Positions 37,373 to 50,990 of a DNA stretch of 64,000 bases are shown piece by piece; position 1 is the stretch's first letter; every line of letters begins with the position of its first letter. Position numbers and translations under genes: made by a program. This DNA comes from Lucifuga dentata (Eukaryota > Chordata > Actinopteri > Ophidiiformes > Bythitidae): the NCBI GenBank assembly GCA_014773175.1, contig VXCM01006017.1, forward strand, positions 1 through 64,000. Direction: 5' to 3'. A model generated the notes under the pieces. It did not search any database. It had not been told where the DNA came from and saw only the letters and a list, made by a program, of their open reading frames with translations.

Positions 37373-37827
37373 GTCAGGTAGTTGAGCAACAGGAAACTTT
37401 AATAATCATTAATTAATTGTTTGTGAGCCAAAAAAAGCAAAACATATTCTGATTCCAGCTTCCTAATTCTGAGCTTCTGCTTTTTCTTTGTCATGTCATA
37501 GACATTTGAATATATTTAGGTTTCATTTGCTATTTAGGCAGAACGACCACAATTAAATGCTTGATCAAAAATATGACTACATTATTTATTAATGAACAGA
37601 AGCATTACTTGCCGCCGTGGTTACCTGTTAATTTTTAACAAGAAATTAAGTTTAAAGATAGTTTTGTCAATTTAATCTCTGATTTAAATAAATTCCTCTC
37701 AGGCTGTTTTATTAAAACACAGTATAGGAATAAATAATTAACTCTGCGTGCTCACGGTGCCATGTTCTGATGCAGATGCTGCATATTTTATATGCAAAGC
37801 ATGTCACCTCTGTAGCATGACCGATTG

Positions 37828-37891
<64 letters not shown>

Positions 37892-38189
37892 TTAATTAAG
37901 TGGAATCATATCTGCATCTTCAGAGATGCTGGATGGTTATTCTCATATGAAAATGTTTTCGTGTTAAAATGTTTAAAGCAGCTGAAACCTCACAGCCGTG
38001 TCAGAAAGTTGGAGAACATTATGCACACGCTTCATCAGGGCTGGAGCATTTTTATTTATTTATTTTTAAGTCCAAAATTCTTTGTTCACCTAAAATTGCT
38101 GAGGTTTTAGTATTTCACTATGTACAGCACTATTTTCACATATTTATTGGTGCTCATGTATAAATATTCTCATGCTGGGTTGGTTGTAA

Positions 38190-38443
38190 ATAGATTGCAT
38201 AGTAATCTGACTATAAATCCAGAAATCTCTGTCTGTAGCACCAACATCGCTGGAACCCGTCATGTATGAAGCTGATACTCATTAGGTTTATTGCTCAGGA
38301 CCCAAAGACATGCAGCATCACATGTGAAGTTGTTTGGATGAGAGCTGTACTGGTAAAAAGTAGTCCGTGTGGCAGGATACGCTCTGCTCCACGGCACTAA
38401 TGGCAGGCTGCGGCACACACCGTAAAGTCCGGCCCGGTCCGAA
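38190..38443. repeat. Dispersed repeat shared with 47740-47950
   Basis: The two places share CGTCATGTATGAAGCTGA, GGACCCAAAGAC and GGTAAAAAGTAGTCCG in the same order and spacing. Class unknown. The second half is duplicated again around N38444, which looks like an assembly error. Confidence 0.65.
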
Positions 38444-38761
38444 NTACGCTCTGCTCCACGGCACTAATGGCAGGCTGCGGCACACACCGTAAAGTCCGGC
38501 CCGGTCCGAACAAACACGTTTTCAATGGGCGCTGCACTCATGCATTTTTATTCTTAATTTTGCTCTTGTTGCCTTATCCTGTTTTTTATTTATTTTTATT
38601 TTATCATATGTTTTTATACTTTAGAAGCACAGTGTGAGAACCTACCAGAAAATCATGTCACTGTTGTTATACTTGTATGGCTGCACGTGACAAAACTTTG
38701 AAACTTGGAACTATTTGAAAGTGGCTGCTTCTTTCTGCTCCAACCTCGTATCACTGTATTC

Positions 38762-39355
38762 CAGGGTGGCGAACCTGCGGTGTTCGCAGCTCCAGACCCG
38801 GTTCAGTGCAGCTCATGTTGTTCTTTAATTTTTGTTCACAACGAGATCGAGACAACACTCATGCATATTGATATTACGGATAGAAAAAGATGCAGCTGCA
38901 ATCTAGCGATCAAAAAAAAGGTGAAGCTGCAGTCTTGAAAATAAAAATAAAGTGCAGCTGCAATTTCGCGATTAAAAAAAAAAAAAGTGCAGCTGCAATC
39001 TGGTGATCATAGTGCTCAGCGTGGACACTACACTTTTTCCAACTAGCTTAGCCGGTCTGTTAATAGCTGAGTTTGACCATGACAGTACCAGCGAAGTGCA
39101 AAACTAAACGCAAATATGAATGTTTTTACCAGCACGGGAGGATTCATATATTTTGTGGAAAGAAATGTCAAACCATTTTGCTGTTACGTCAGACGTTGCT
39201 GTCGCATTTTAAAGCTGCAAATCTTCAGCGGCACTTTTCCTCTCTGCATCCGAGCCTCAACCAGGAGTTTCCCAAAGGAACTCCACCATGTATTAAATAA
39301 ACACCAACAATCACAGCCTTTACAGAGATCTGTATTAATGCTTGTTATTTAAGAA
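38762..39355 (+). pseudogene. hAT transposon remnant with BED-finger-like fragment
   Basis: The 5' end CAGGGTGGCGAACCTGCGG resembles a known hAT terminal type. The reading frame at 39073-39300 encodes 75 residues with a C..C spacing (IFCGKKC) and NLQRHFSSLHPSLNQEFPKG. This resembles the BED-type zinc finger at the start of hAT/GTF2IRD2-like transposases. The frame then stops, so this is a broken remnant. The right terminus was not identified. Confidence 0.55.
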
Positions 39356-39860
39356 TAATAATCAGAGGGTGGATATGAGAGAATAAGATCGGGTCGGCCT
39401 GGGGTGTGATGATGTCATCTTGTGGCTGTTTGGAGTAACAGGGTTTTTATTTTTGACTCGCTGAGTCTCAGGATTTCGCCACCCCTCCTTCTTATTATAA
39501 GTTTTACAGCATGAAATACCAGAGAAGTGAAAGTATCCAGGACTGGATGGATCCACTGGCAGTCCTTCAATCTGACTTTTTTGGCAGCTGCTGAGCCTGA
39601 AGCTGCGCCGTAAAATAGGGTCATTTTTTTTTCCAGGTCTGCTTACATAAAAGCCCTGAAAAGCCAGTTTGGGTTCTGAGAATAAAAAGCTTTTGAGGAA
39701 CTGGGTCTATGAGAAGAAGCCAAAGGATGAGCAGACGGGTGTGAGCGGGCGAGCGAGGCCATACAGCTCTCCACTGCCAAACTCGATTACAGAAGTTTTA
39801 TTAAATGTTTCCTGTTCCCGAGAGACATGAAATGGTATTTGGCACGAAGTCTGCGGGAAG

Positions 39861-39908
<48 letters not shown>

Positions 39909-40544
39909 GGGGGGCGAGCGATGATTAAATGGCTTTTTGATGTTGATGCATTTGGAAGTCCCATTGGTTGTTATCTTCCCCAGCACTTAGTATAATGTGA
40001 GGATGGAGGGAGGAGAGAGTTTCTGCTTTTCAAATGAGGTTCCACCATTTGACAGAATAAAATAAGTCTGAAACAATGTCTGAAACATGGTTTGTCTGCA
40101 GAAGAATTAAACCTGAACTCATTTCTGTCCTTTGTTTGGTTTTTTTTCACCTAAATTGTCCTCTTGATGTCATCATTTAAGAATAAAAACCCAGAAGCTG
40201 CATTAACAGAGCCTTAAAATAATATCATGATATCTGAAAGTATTTTTGCAGTAAAAACATTCAAGATAAGAGCAATGCTGTATTTTTAAACGCTAACATG
40301 TTAGCATTGAAAAATAATTCGTCTGACTCGTGTTAATTTGATTTTTTTTTTATATTTCAGTCATTCGACATTCAAGATTGTAGAATACACTTCACACACA
40401 GATCACAGTTAGTTATCATATTTCACAAAGACATATTCCACACATATTTTCTCTGTAACTGAAAAGGAGTAGGCTGAAGACAAAGCTCATTTTAAGCCGA
40501 CTCTTCTCACATATCTTATTGTTTAAGAATAAAAGTCCAGTCAT
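39356..40544. other. No gene seen (39356-40544)
   Basis: Contains a GA repeat at 39867-39901 and otherwise unremarkable sequence within the large intron. Confidence 0.55.
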
Positions 40545-40945
40545 TACTGTATATACTGGAGTATAAGCTGATCTCGTGTAAAAGCCGACCCCCTGATGTT
40601 GTTCCATCAGTTAATTTGTTTAGCAAATTACCTGTTTTTCTGGGAGTATTCCTGTGATTTCCTGAAAATAATCCACGTACCGGTAAACATGATATTTATT
40701 TCAGCAGCTGATTACTGTAACTGACCAATCCCAGCAGAGCTTACTGGCCTCCACAAATGGCTGCCGCAAAATGTGCTGATAAGATGTTTAGTCAGGAAAT
40801 ATCTTATTCTAAGGTATGATTTAAAGTATTTTCCATGGAAATTTCCTTCTCTGGGATCTGATTTGAATTTCTTGTGTATAAGCCGACCCCCGATTTACTT
40901 TGTGACATTTGGTAACAAAAAAATCGGCTTATATTCGAGTAGTTG
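40545..40945. mobile_element. Decayed DNA-transposon remnant with AAGCCGACCCC motifs
   Basis: GTATATACTGGAGTATAAGC near the left and GGCTTATATTCGAGTAG near the right are inverted. AAGCCGACCCCC occurs on both sides in direct orientation. This resembles a widespread vertebrate MITE type. No coding content. Confidence 0.5.
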
Positions 40946-42476
40946 GAAGTCATCAGCGTGCCACCTTCAACATAATAAATAAAGAAAATACTTCATTTAT
41001 ATGTATACGTATATACACATGCATACATACGTATATACAATCATGATTTCAAAATTCAATCATTCATAGAATTTCTTCGTATTTCTTAATTGCATTGATT
41101 TTAAACATCCATTCAAATTTTTGTATAGTTTTACATAATTTAATTTTATTTTGCTTCCATATATTGTTGTCGTATATTGTATATTGTTCTATATATTAAC
41201 ACCAGTCACAGATATACTTCTTCTTTTTGTTTCTGTTCTAATTTTTGGAATGTCATACAAACAAACCCCTCTAAGATTATACATGTATAAAAAAGGGGAA
41301 AAAAATTACATATATTTCCTTACATATACATATATTTCCTTCTTTAAACATTTGTTGAATATTTATTGGTAGTTATTGATTGTGAGCTGTAATTTATCCA
41401 ACATTTTAGCTTACAATATCAGAAAAATTTAAAATTTGACGTTTATAGAACTGATTGACTGATTAAAGTGAATAATCTGTTGTGAGCACAGCAGCTAGTT
41501 CACTGTTTTGCACGTGTAGATTCGGTTCCTGCTGCTGGTTTTTCTGCAGATTTGAATTTAAAGCTGGAACAGAGAATTCTTCAGCAGCGTATCGCTAAGC
41601 TGCTTATTGGCTATTTTCAGACGCTTTGAAGTCAGATCATCAATCCTGACTTTGTAGTGGAATCAAGGGATTTTTATTTTAGCAAAAAAAACGATTTTAT
41701 ATAAAAAATAATTCCCTCTTGGAGGGCATGTTTGAAGAAGGTGCTCTGTTCTTCATTCAGCGGACTAAAAAAAATGGACAGAATTCAGAATGTTGAAATA
41801 CGAAGTTATAAAAACACAACTGACAGGCCATGAGTAATGATTTTAATACACCCTGTTATTTTCCTCCTACCCGCTTTATTATATCATATCTTGCCATCAG
41901 ATCCTCCCCTCCCCCTCTCTCTACAACACAGCAGAAATCAGCCAAAATGAGAGCTGAGCAGAGAATTGATTGGAGTTTGGCTCGCATCCCGCTCTCTACA
42001 CTCCCATTTGTTTCTGTGTGTGCATCTGTGTGTGTGTGTGTGCGCGCGCACGCGCGCATCTGTGTGTGTGTGTGTTCCTGCTGGCTGGCACATTGACCAA
42101 TGGATCATCTCCAATGGAAACACTGACTGAGCTTCCTGGTCAATCAGCAGAGCGGCGGTTCATGCTGCTGTGACTGGGCTTTAGCGTTAGCTCGCTGTTA
42201 GCATTTTGTTTTTCCCTCTCAAGTTTGGTTTGTTTGGGCAAAAGCAAACGTAACAATAGAATTTGGCTGTGCACCAAATTCTGACCAATGAGCAGACAGA
42301 GTGTTGTCACATGAGTTTTTGCTGATATATTTTGGTTTAATTGCGATTTTTTTCCCCCAAACCAATCATTAAATGCAACATGCTAACAATTTAGCCCCTG
42401 ACTCAGACCAGAGCAAATGATCTGCAGGTTTGAAAACGCCCAATCTCTGCTTGCAAGCGAAATATGATTCTTATAC

Positions 42477-43061
42477 TTAAAGGACCATACTGGTGATTTT
42501 GCATGTCTGAGCCTAATATATTAAATTTTCATACATGTTACGTTACTGACAATCATTTCCCAAAGGATAAAACCGTATTTCAGCTTTCCTGATATTTTGC
42601 TAAATCTCTTAATCTTTCTAAATCAAATATTCAAGTGATACACCCACCTTAAAAATCCATGTTTCTCCTGCTAATAGTTACACAGCCTTATGAAGTCACG
42701 GTCCTTTAAATTTTTCCATAAACGCAGGTCTTCTTTTGGGACTATATTCCCCGGTGGAGGCATACATTCACTCCACGCTTTTTATTGAGCTTAAACACTA
42801 AAATTACATAACTTCTAAAAAAACCTGAATACACGTCTTGTTGGTGATGATGGATTACCTATCCCAAGAACGTTTACAGTATCAACAAGTTGATTTTAAT
42901 AGCAGAATGAACTGAAACCAATGGAGGTCTGGAAGGTAGGAAAAACATTTTTAATTCACCGTTCCAGTAGTATGCTTTGGGAAATGATTGTCAGTAACGT
43001 TACATGTATGAAAACTGAATATACTAGGCTCAAACATGCAAAATCGCCAGTATGGTCCTTT
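42477..43061. mobile_element. TTAA-flanked TIR element, near-full copy
   Basis: The left end is intact. The right end reads GGTCCTTTCA, so the terminal TTAA is mutated. Confidence 0.85.
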
Positions 43062-43779
43062 CATGTGTTTGTCGATTTTTACAAGACGAAGGAGAAATAT
43101 TACCTGGCGGGAAACGTTGGCGTGTTGCTGATGCTATATGTTACCAACGGGATTCAGATCACATGACGACCAGGGATTTTGTGTTAATGTGGAATTATTA
43201 TAATCCTGTATGAATCAGCCGTGTCTGTGTTTAGATGTGTGTGTGTGTGTTATTTGTAAAGTGATGCTGCCATATTTACACACCAAACCAGGACGTGTCT
43301 GTTTGTTGTTCCAGCTGTAAGTTATTTTTGCGTCTGTAACTCAGACGGATTCGGACGTTCCCGGTGGCGTTCCGGCTCGCTGCTGCGTTGTTTTTCCTCG
43401 CGTGACGGCAGCGTTCCTCAGCAGGTATTCCCTCAGAAATGTCCCGCTTTGTTTACATGTCAGCAGTCTGCGTTTATTAACTGATTAACTTCCTGCTGCT
43501 GCCTGGGATCGTCCACTCACAAGCCTGCATCTGTGACCTTTGACCTCCTAATTGTTGACTTTATTCCACAGCGGGGATGAAGCAACTAAATCTTTAGTGT
43601 TGAATTCCCAAATCCTTTGAATGTCAGTGGCTAGTGTGTGTGTGTGTGTGTGTTTGTGTGTGTGTGTCTTGGGGCCACGCTGTGCAGAGAGCGAGACGAA
43701 AAGGGTGAGAGTGATGCGAGTGCTGTGCCACCTGTCTCCGAGGCATCGTGTTCTAATGGGACACGTGTGTGTGTGTGTA

Positions 43780-43832
<53 letters not shown>

Positions 43833-43894
43833 TGTGGCTGTATTTGAGCAGTTCATTCTTCCATTAGTTTGCTTTAAAAAGTCCTTATATTGTC

Positions 43895-44030
43895 CTTGTT
43901 GCTCTCTCTCGCTGTTGCTCTCTCTCTTTCTCTCTTTCTTTCTGTCTGTTTCTCGCTTTCTCTCTTTTTCTTTTTCTGTTTCTTTTTCTCTCTTTCTTTC
44001 TCTGTGTTTCTCTCTCTCTCTGTCTCGTAT
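43895..44030. repeat. CT/TTC-rich tract with neighbouring TG repeats
   Basis: The pyrimidine tract follows TG repeats at 43636-43666 and 43764-43830. A further CT repeat and pyrimidine tract lies at 44431-44770. The long reading frames here are low complexity. Confidence 0.9.
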
Positions 44031-44428
44031 CATGTTTTTTTACAGATTTGTTGTGGTGAGTAACGTGACTGATGGCAGACGTCGTTTATCAGTGTAAAAA
44101 CATGATTGTCACGTCTCGCTCGTCCAGTGACACACATGCTTCAGATGTGCGTGTGTTATAATCGCCTTCACAGCTTTAAAAAAAAGACCTAAAAACAACA
44201 GGGATGGTCCTTTAATATGACATGTTAAAGTGCTGAAAGGATGTAGACGTCCTGCTGTCACAGACGTGTCAGGCTGTCAGAGAGCCAATGACCTCGCAGA
44301 GCTGCAGGCGCACGCACGCATGCACGAACACGCACATGCACGCACACACACCCACACACACTCAGCAGTGGTGTGTTTGTGATGAAGGTCTCAGGAGGGC
44401 GATTAGTGGACCGTGTAAAAACAAGGTC

Positions 44429-44467
<39 letters not shown>

Positions 44468-44964
44468 CCTCCGTCTCTTCTTATTTCTCCTGTCATCTTC
44501 GCATCTTTTTTCTTCTTCTGTGCACATCTCTCTCCCTGTTTTTCTCCTTTTTTCTCCTTGTTTCCATCCTCCTATCCTTCCCTCCCTCCACCTCTCTCTC
44601 TTCCATTTCTTTCCTCCTTTGTTTTACCCTCTCCTCTTTATTTTTCCTTTTCTCTCCATCCTCTACTTCTCTGTCACTCCTTATCCTCCATCCATCCCTC
44701 CATCCTTTATCCAGTCTGCACCTTTTCTGTGTTCCTACACATCTCCTCTTTCTCCTTCCTGTTTTATTTTGTTGAATTTTGTTGATTTAAAATAAACTGC
44801 AGAAGAAGAACTGGACAGGAAGTAACAGCAGCAGGTCAGATAGCGAACAGAGCGCCACCTACAGGAACGCCACAAACCTAAACGTGATGAGAGTGGCGAG
44901 TCTGTCGTCTGTTTGAGTGTGGGTGTGTGCGTGTGTGTTTGTGTGCATGTGTGTTTGTGTGCGT

Positions 44965-45003
<39 letters not shown>

Positions 45004-46138
45004 GTGAAGGTTTAAATATTGTTCATCATTATCCTCCATCATAAACTGCTGCAGGGAGGAAGATCATCAGAAAATAATGAAATTCAGAAACAACAGAAAG
45101 ATGCATACTGTAAACAAGTGTGTGTGTGTGTGTGTGTGTGTGTAAATAACTCGGTAGCTCCAGTTTGATGACTTTATAATATTGGCCCATCTGTCTGTTA
45201 CATTAGGAATGTGTGTATGGTCAGTTACTTCTGTTGCTTCCTGAACGCCGGACATCTGTTAACACACACACACACACACAGAGTTCACAAGAGTTCAGAC
45301 TGGGAAGCTTGCAGAACAGGAGGTAGAGAGCAGAATGGAGGCTACCGTCCTCCACCTCCTCCTCCTCTTCCTCCTCTCCTCCTGTCATCGTCATGGTAAC
45401 ATTGGTAACAGATCAGATGTAAATGAGACATTTAAGCAGCATCAGGAAAGGAAAAGATAAACGGCTTTTATCAAACATCTCATAAACAGCAGCCTGCCTG
45501 CTACTCCTCCTCTCCTCATCTCCTCTCCTTTCCTTGTCTGCTCTCCTCATCTCCTCATCTTCTGTCCTTGTCTCCTCTCCTCTCCTCTTTGTTGTTTCAT
45601 CTTTTCTAGCAACAAATAAAGGCCGCCTCTGCTGAAACGTGTTTATTCCATCATGGCTGAGCGTAGACAGACAGGCTGCTAAAGTTATTCTGATATGAAA
45701 TGTTTGGCGGAGTCTTTTTTTAAATTTCTTTTTTTAATCTTTTTTTAAAAAAGCGAACACAAATCTGCACGTGGCTTATCAATCAGTCCTCTTGTTTTGA
45801 TTATTGAAAATCAGTTGATCAACCAAAACAATAATTGATTTTAATTTGTCTTTTAGCCATTTCAATCAAGAAACACTCAATATTTGCTGATGATATTAAT
45901 TGAAATGAAGCTATTTATTTATATATTAATGTATGTAAACTGAGATAATAATAATTAATAATTGACCATCAAAATTTAAATAAGCTGAAAGATTTCCATC
46001 TGTTGTCTTTTGTTGGATGTTAAACTGACTTCATGAAAATATAAAACGATAAAAATGTGACAAACAGAAAATCTACTGAAAATCGACCCTGGCTCCACTT
46101 AAATTATCGGTGAATAATTCTGATCCAATCCAACGCCG

Positions 46139-46205
46139 GCGTGAGCGACCTTCATAAACGGCGTGAGCGACCTTCATAAACGGTATGAGCGACCTTCATA
46201 AACGG
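46139..46205. repeat. 22-bp unit, three tandem copies
   Basis: Three near-identical units GTGAGCGACCTTCATAAACG; the third has TATGAGCG. It stands out from the surrounding AT-rich DNA by its CpG content. Confidence 0.9.
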
Positions 46206-46345
46206 AACTTTGTCTGACTGAAAATTTTCTTTAAGATTTGAATTTGAGCACGCCTGATTTAGAGTCTCAGATTTTTGTTTTTGGTTTTATATCCTCACAT
46301 CATGGCTGTTAAACCTGCTTTAAGCGTCTGAGAGCCTGTGGAAAA

Positions 46346-46384
<39 letters not shown>

Positions 46385-46509
46385 CGCTCACTATCACATT
46401 ACATTTGACAAAAGTCATGACTTTAACGGTGGAAATCTTAACATGTCAACAGAATCCACCAAATCATTTCTACTGTACGATCCCTGACTGAAGACCTGCG
46501 GCTACAGGA

Positions 46510-46550
<41 letters not shown>

Positions 46551-46699
46551 TATGGATCTCGTTACCCAGATATTAAATCATAGTCACACACACACACTGT
46601 CCTTGCTGGGTGTGTATTGATTTATATTGACCCAGGGTTGTGTGGAGGCCGGTCATTAAATTAACACACCAACAGGGAAACTGATGACTCCACCAGACC

Positions 46700-46748
<49 letters not shown>

Positions 46749-46798
46749 GAGACAGAAAGTGCTCACCTTAGGTCATTAGTTTCACACACATACAGCTG

Positions 46799-46836
46799 TT
46801 CTCTGATTCTTTAACACACACACACACACACACACA

Positions 46837-46889
<53 letters not shown>
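46799..46889. repeat. CA repeat joined to CT repeat
   Basis: CA units (about 46816-46838) run directly into about 25 CT units. Confidence 0.95.
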
Positions 46890-46893
<4 letters not shown>

Positions 46894-47439
46894 GAATGAC
46901 TTCCAGATGAGGCAGAGCAGAAACTTCAGCTCATTTTCTCTACTGGAGGATTGTGGGAAAAGCTGCATTCAGGCTCCCCTGGGAAAAACGAGCACTTTTA
47001 CCTGCACATTCATCTTCCATATAAGAGTGTGTGGATGTTTGTGTGTCATATCTCATTTAGAATAACGTCCTGAATATGAGAAAGTGGAACATGCTGATAT
47101 GAAGCGTTGTTCTTTGCAGCAAATTGTGTTACGGTCGTGTTTAACGTTGAACTTTTGTTTCTGAGCATCAAAAATAAGGAAGCAGCAGGAAAACTGAGTT
47201 TACAGGGACATTCAGAACATTTACTTCCTGTGGTTTGGATTCTGGAGGTAAAACAGTTTCCTGTTTCCGTCTGGATGCAGACTGTAAAAAGTTTTTAGTT
47301 AAAGTATTTGAACTCAATAAAAACAAGCCATAGTATAGGTTTTATGTTTGATGTCATTGCTGCAAAGTTTGGTCAAGATATTCTTGAAAAATATAATTTT
47401 AATCTCAATGAGGTTAAATAAAGGCTAAATAAATATATA

Positions 47440-48373
47440 TTACAGCCAAGCTTTTTCCCCAAAATACTACTTGAGCAGTGAATTTTTGAATAGTTTTTCT
47501 ATCTTTCAGACTGACACGGCTTCCCGTCTGCTATAAAAATCAACTTGACTTGAAACTGCTGGAGACAGTGAACGCATCACAGCAAACACTTCGTCTATTT
47601 AATTTTATATCAGATTTACTTAATTTAACTGGTCCAGAATGAAGTTATATGGAAGAACATGTCTGATTCTGCAAGGGAATATAGTCTCTGGAGAATTCAG
47701 CTTTTACAGAGAAATCATGCATGCTAATACTAGCATGCTAGCAGGCAACTATAAAGACAGTTTCTCTGTCTGTGGCACCAACATTTCTAGAACTCGTCAT
47801 GTATGAAGCTGAAATTCAGCAGGTTTGTTGATCAGGACCCAAAGACGTGCAGCATCACATATGAAGTTGTTTCGATGAACGGTTCTCAAACTGAGCTATG
47901 CTGGTAAAAAGTAGTCCGCGTGGCAGGATACGCTCCAGTCCAGTGCCACAGTCTGAACCCGACCCCGTACAGCAAACACAGCTAGCTAACGAGGACATGC
48001 AGAAATTGTTTGAGAAGTTGAAGAAAAAGTAGTTATGTTTCAACTTTATGTTGTACTGGAGCTAACAGTAGCTAACAATGCTACCAGGAGATAATGCTAT
48101 TGTTAGNTCAACTTTATGTTGTACTGGAGCTAACAGTAGCTAACAATGCTACCAGGAGATAATGCTATTGTTAGCAAACCAAGATAACCTAACGTTGCTA
48201 ACTTATGATAGCCATGCTGCTACCTCCGCTGTCACCACAAACTATGCCATGCTGCTATTGGTGTTAGCCACCAAACACCAATTTCTTTTGGAAATTACTG
48301 TCAGTAATGTAATGTGTATGAGGATTGTATTTTTTGGACTCAAACCTGTAAAATCACTGGTATGGTCCTTTAA
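47440..48373. mobile_element. Decayed TTAA-family element with inserted repeat
   Basis: The right end is GGTATGGTCCTTTAA at 48359-48373. The left part is recognisable from about 47445 by the CTTTCAGACTG segment, but the left terminus is lost. A dispersed repeat shared with 38190-38400 lies inside (47740-47950), as does a duplicated assembly segment around N48107. Confidence 0.55.
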
Positions 48374-49593
48374 AGTGATCACAGGGCCATCATGTGAACC
48401 TTCTCAGCCTGATTAGCTGTTAACAACTTTATCTCATTACTGTAACGGGATAACCTGCTTTAGCGTTCGTGCCTCTGTTCAGCCTTTATAAGGACACGTA
48501 AACACTTTGTGTTGTCGGGTCAAAGGTCACCACATGCTGCAGGAGACACATTATCAGATGCATTTACTGACTCTGAATGTGCAGGAATTCCCCTCGTCTT
48601 GCTGCAGGTAGATTTAAAGGTCTTCCAGTAATTCTCTAAAGTCCTTTTCAGACATGAATCTGTTAATTTGCTGGCATCATGTGCCTTTATTGAAATAATT
48701 TGATAAGAATCCATCTTGTTATGCTGACATAAACATCTGTAGCAACAATTTTAGCTTTTAATCAACTCATCAGATCCGTTTTAAAATGCGGGATATGTTG
48801 AAGCCGTTCAAAAGGTCAAAATAAAGCAAAATTAATGAGCATCGTCTGACTCTTCATTAATAATAAGTGAGCATAATATTTGTGAAAATCGTTCAAGAAC
48901 TTCATTTCTTCACTGATGCAGACTTTTCAAAGCAGGAGACTGTGCCAGAATAACAATATTCATCATCATCATCATCATCATCATCATTATAAATGTTATA
49001 CAGCTTTTAAACGACAGGCCAGAAGTTTGAGGCCAACCCCCAGATTTAAAAAAAATCATCAATACACTCTTTGTTTTACAATTTATTCCACAGGAAATGA
49101 TAAAAATACATAAAATAAATGTAATTAATTAGTTTTCTAGAAGAATTAGTCACATCAAAGCTCTTTGAAGTCATTTCAGGCTCAGTCTTCGCTTTGGTCA
49201 AAGTAACCTCCTCTGGCCAATCAGATTTCTAAAACCTTTTGCTTCTTTTTTGAATGGATGTAATTTTGGCATAATTCTGATGAATGTTTTGGATCATTTC
49301 CTGTTGATGAAAGAAATTCTGAGCAATAATTGGTAAACCGGATGGAATCGCGTGTCTTTGAAGGATGGAATAGTAATTCTCTTTCTTCATNAATAATTGG
49401 TAAACCGGATGGAATCGCGTGTCTTTGAAGGATGGAATAGTAATTCTCTTTCTTCATCATTCCTCTAACTTGGTCCAAGTTGATGCTCACACTGTTGCAT
49501 GGGGGCGTGGCTGCAGAGCAACAGTGTGAGCAGACTGTAGCACGTTAATCCAGAATAATGTGGGAGAAGGCAGACAGCAGCTATTGAATGGAA

Positions 49594-50343
49594 GACACAT
49601 GTCAAACTCACGGCCCGTGGGCCACATCCGGCCCGCAATTATCTATTTCTATAATAACAGGTCTGCCGGTATATAGCGCGTGCATCACGGTGACTACAAA
49701 TCCCAGAATGCACTGCAACAGCCAGCCCCTCCCCTCCCCTCTGTGCCCCATAGTCACGTTTAATGAACTTTAAGCTAAATGGCTAAAGGAAAAGTGGATC
49801 TGAAGCAGGCTTTCAGCACAGGTGGAGTTACAGAAGCTGTTTACTGTCGTTAGCGATAAACCTGGTAGCCTCTTTAGCAGAGCTGATGTGGCTGTAATTA
49901 AAGAATATAACACAAGAAGGCATGATGACATTTAAAATATTCTCATTTTGCTTGTTAATGAAAAACAGAGTGATTTTAGATTTCCCTTGAGAAAAATGAC
50001 AGTTTTCTGGCTGTTTTTGCTTTCCTGTCATAAAACTTTTTGATAGGAAATGAGTCAGAAAGACTACTGATAGAGAGGAAGACATAGAAAACATGTTATT
50101 TAGTATGAATTTGATCTGTCATTTGTCTGTTTTTTCATACCTCTGGTTTCTTCTGAATTCTATAAGATATCTTGGGAGCAGCATTAAAGTGGAATTCATA
50201 TCAGTGTATGAATAATTTGTTATAACCTCTGATGAAAACGAGGCCAATTTAAGTCTGTTTCCAGTAAAAGCTGACCCTGTTTGGCCCTTGACTTGGACCC
50301 AGTTTTTAATTTTGGCCCCTGTGTGACTGAGTTTGATGCCCTG
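49594..50343. mobile_element. hAT-type element, about 750 bp, with imperfect 8-bp target duplication
   Basis: The left end contains TGTCAAACTCACGGCCCGTG. The right end reads, reversed, CAGGGCATCAAACTCA. Flanks GAATGGAA (49586-49593) and GAATAGAA (50344-50351) match at seven of eight bases. The interior retains only remnants. This end type (CAGGG-TGTCAAACTC-) is common in vertebrate hAT elements. Confidence 0.75.
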
Positions 50344-50351
50344 GAATAGAA

Positions 50352-50952
50352 TGTTAAATAAAACACGTCAGCAGGAAGTTGAACACAACAGGAAGCTGCA
50401 CTAATTCAGACTGATGCCTTCATCAGAGCGGCTTCATCATGTGAGAATTGTTGACTAATTCTTCATCAAAACTAATTACTTACATTTATTTTATAGATTT
50501 TTGTCATTTCCTGTGCAGTAAATTGTAAAACAAACTGTGTATTGATGATATTGTTAAAAATCTGAAGGTGGTGTGTGTACTTACAAGCACAGTTATTAAA
50601 CAGATTTTATGGTTTTACTTCATACAACAATAAACTGCAGAAATTCTACATTCTACATCAAGCAATTCTACGTCACATAAAAAAACAAGCAAAGAAAATA
50701 AAAGGTCATCTGATGACGTGCACGTACGTGTGTGTATGTGTGTGCATCTGGTTAAGTAAGAGTGAACAATAGGCGATGGTTGACTTTCAGTTATTGAAGA
50801 CGGCTTCCTGTCCACTCCCACAGCAGATGGTTGTCATGACAATAAAATAACCGTGGCAACTGGCCAACGGGCAGCGAGAGACGGACAGACAGGTAGAGAG
50901 GAAGACAGATAAAGAGAGGAAGAAGTAGAAGAAGAGAGATGAGGAAGAGAGT

Positions 50953-50990
<38 letters not shown>

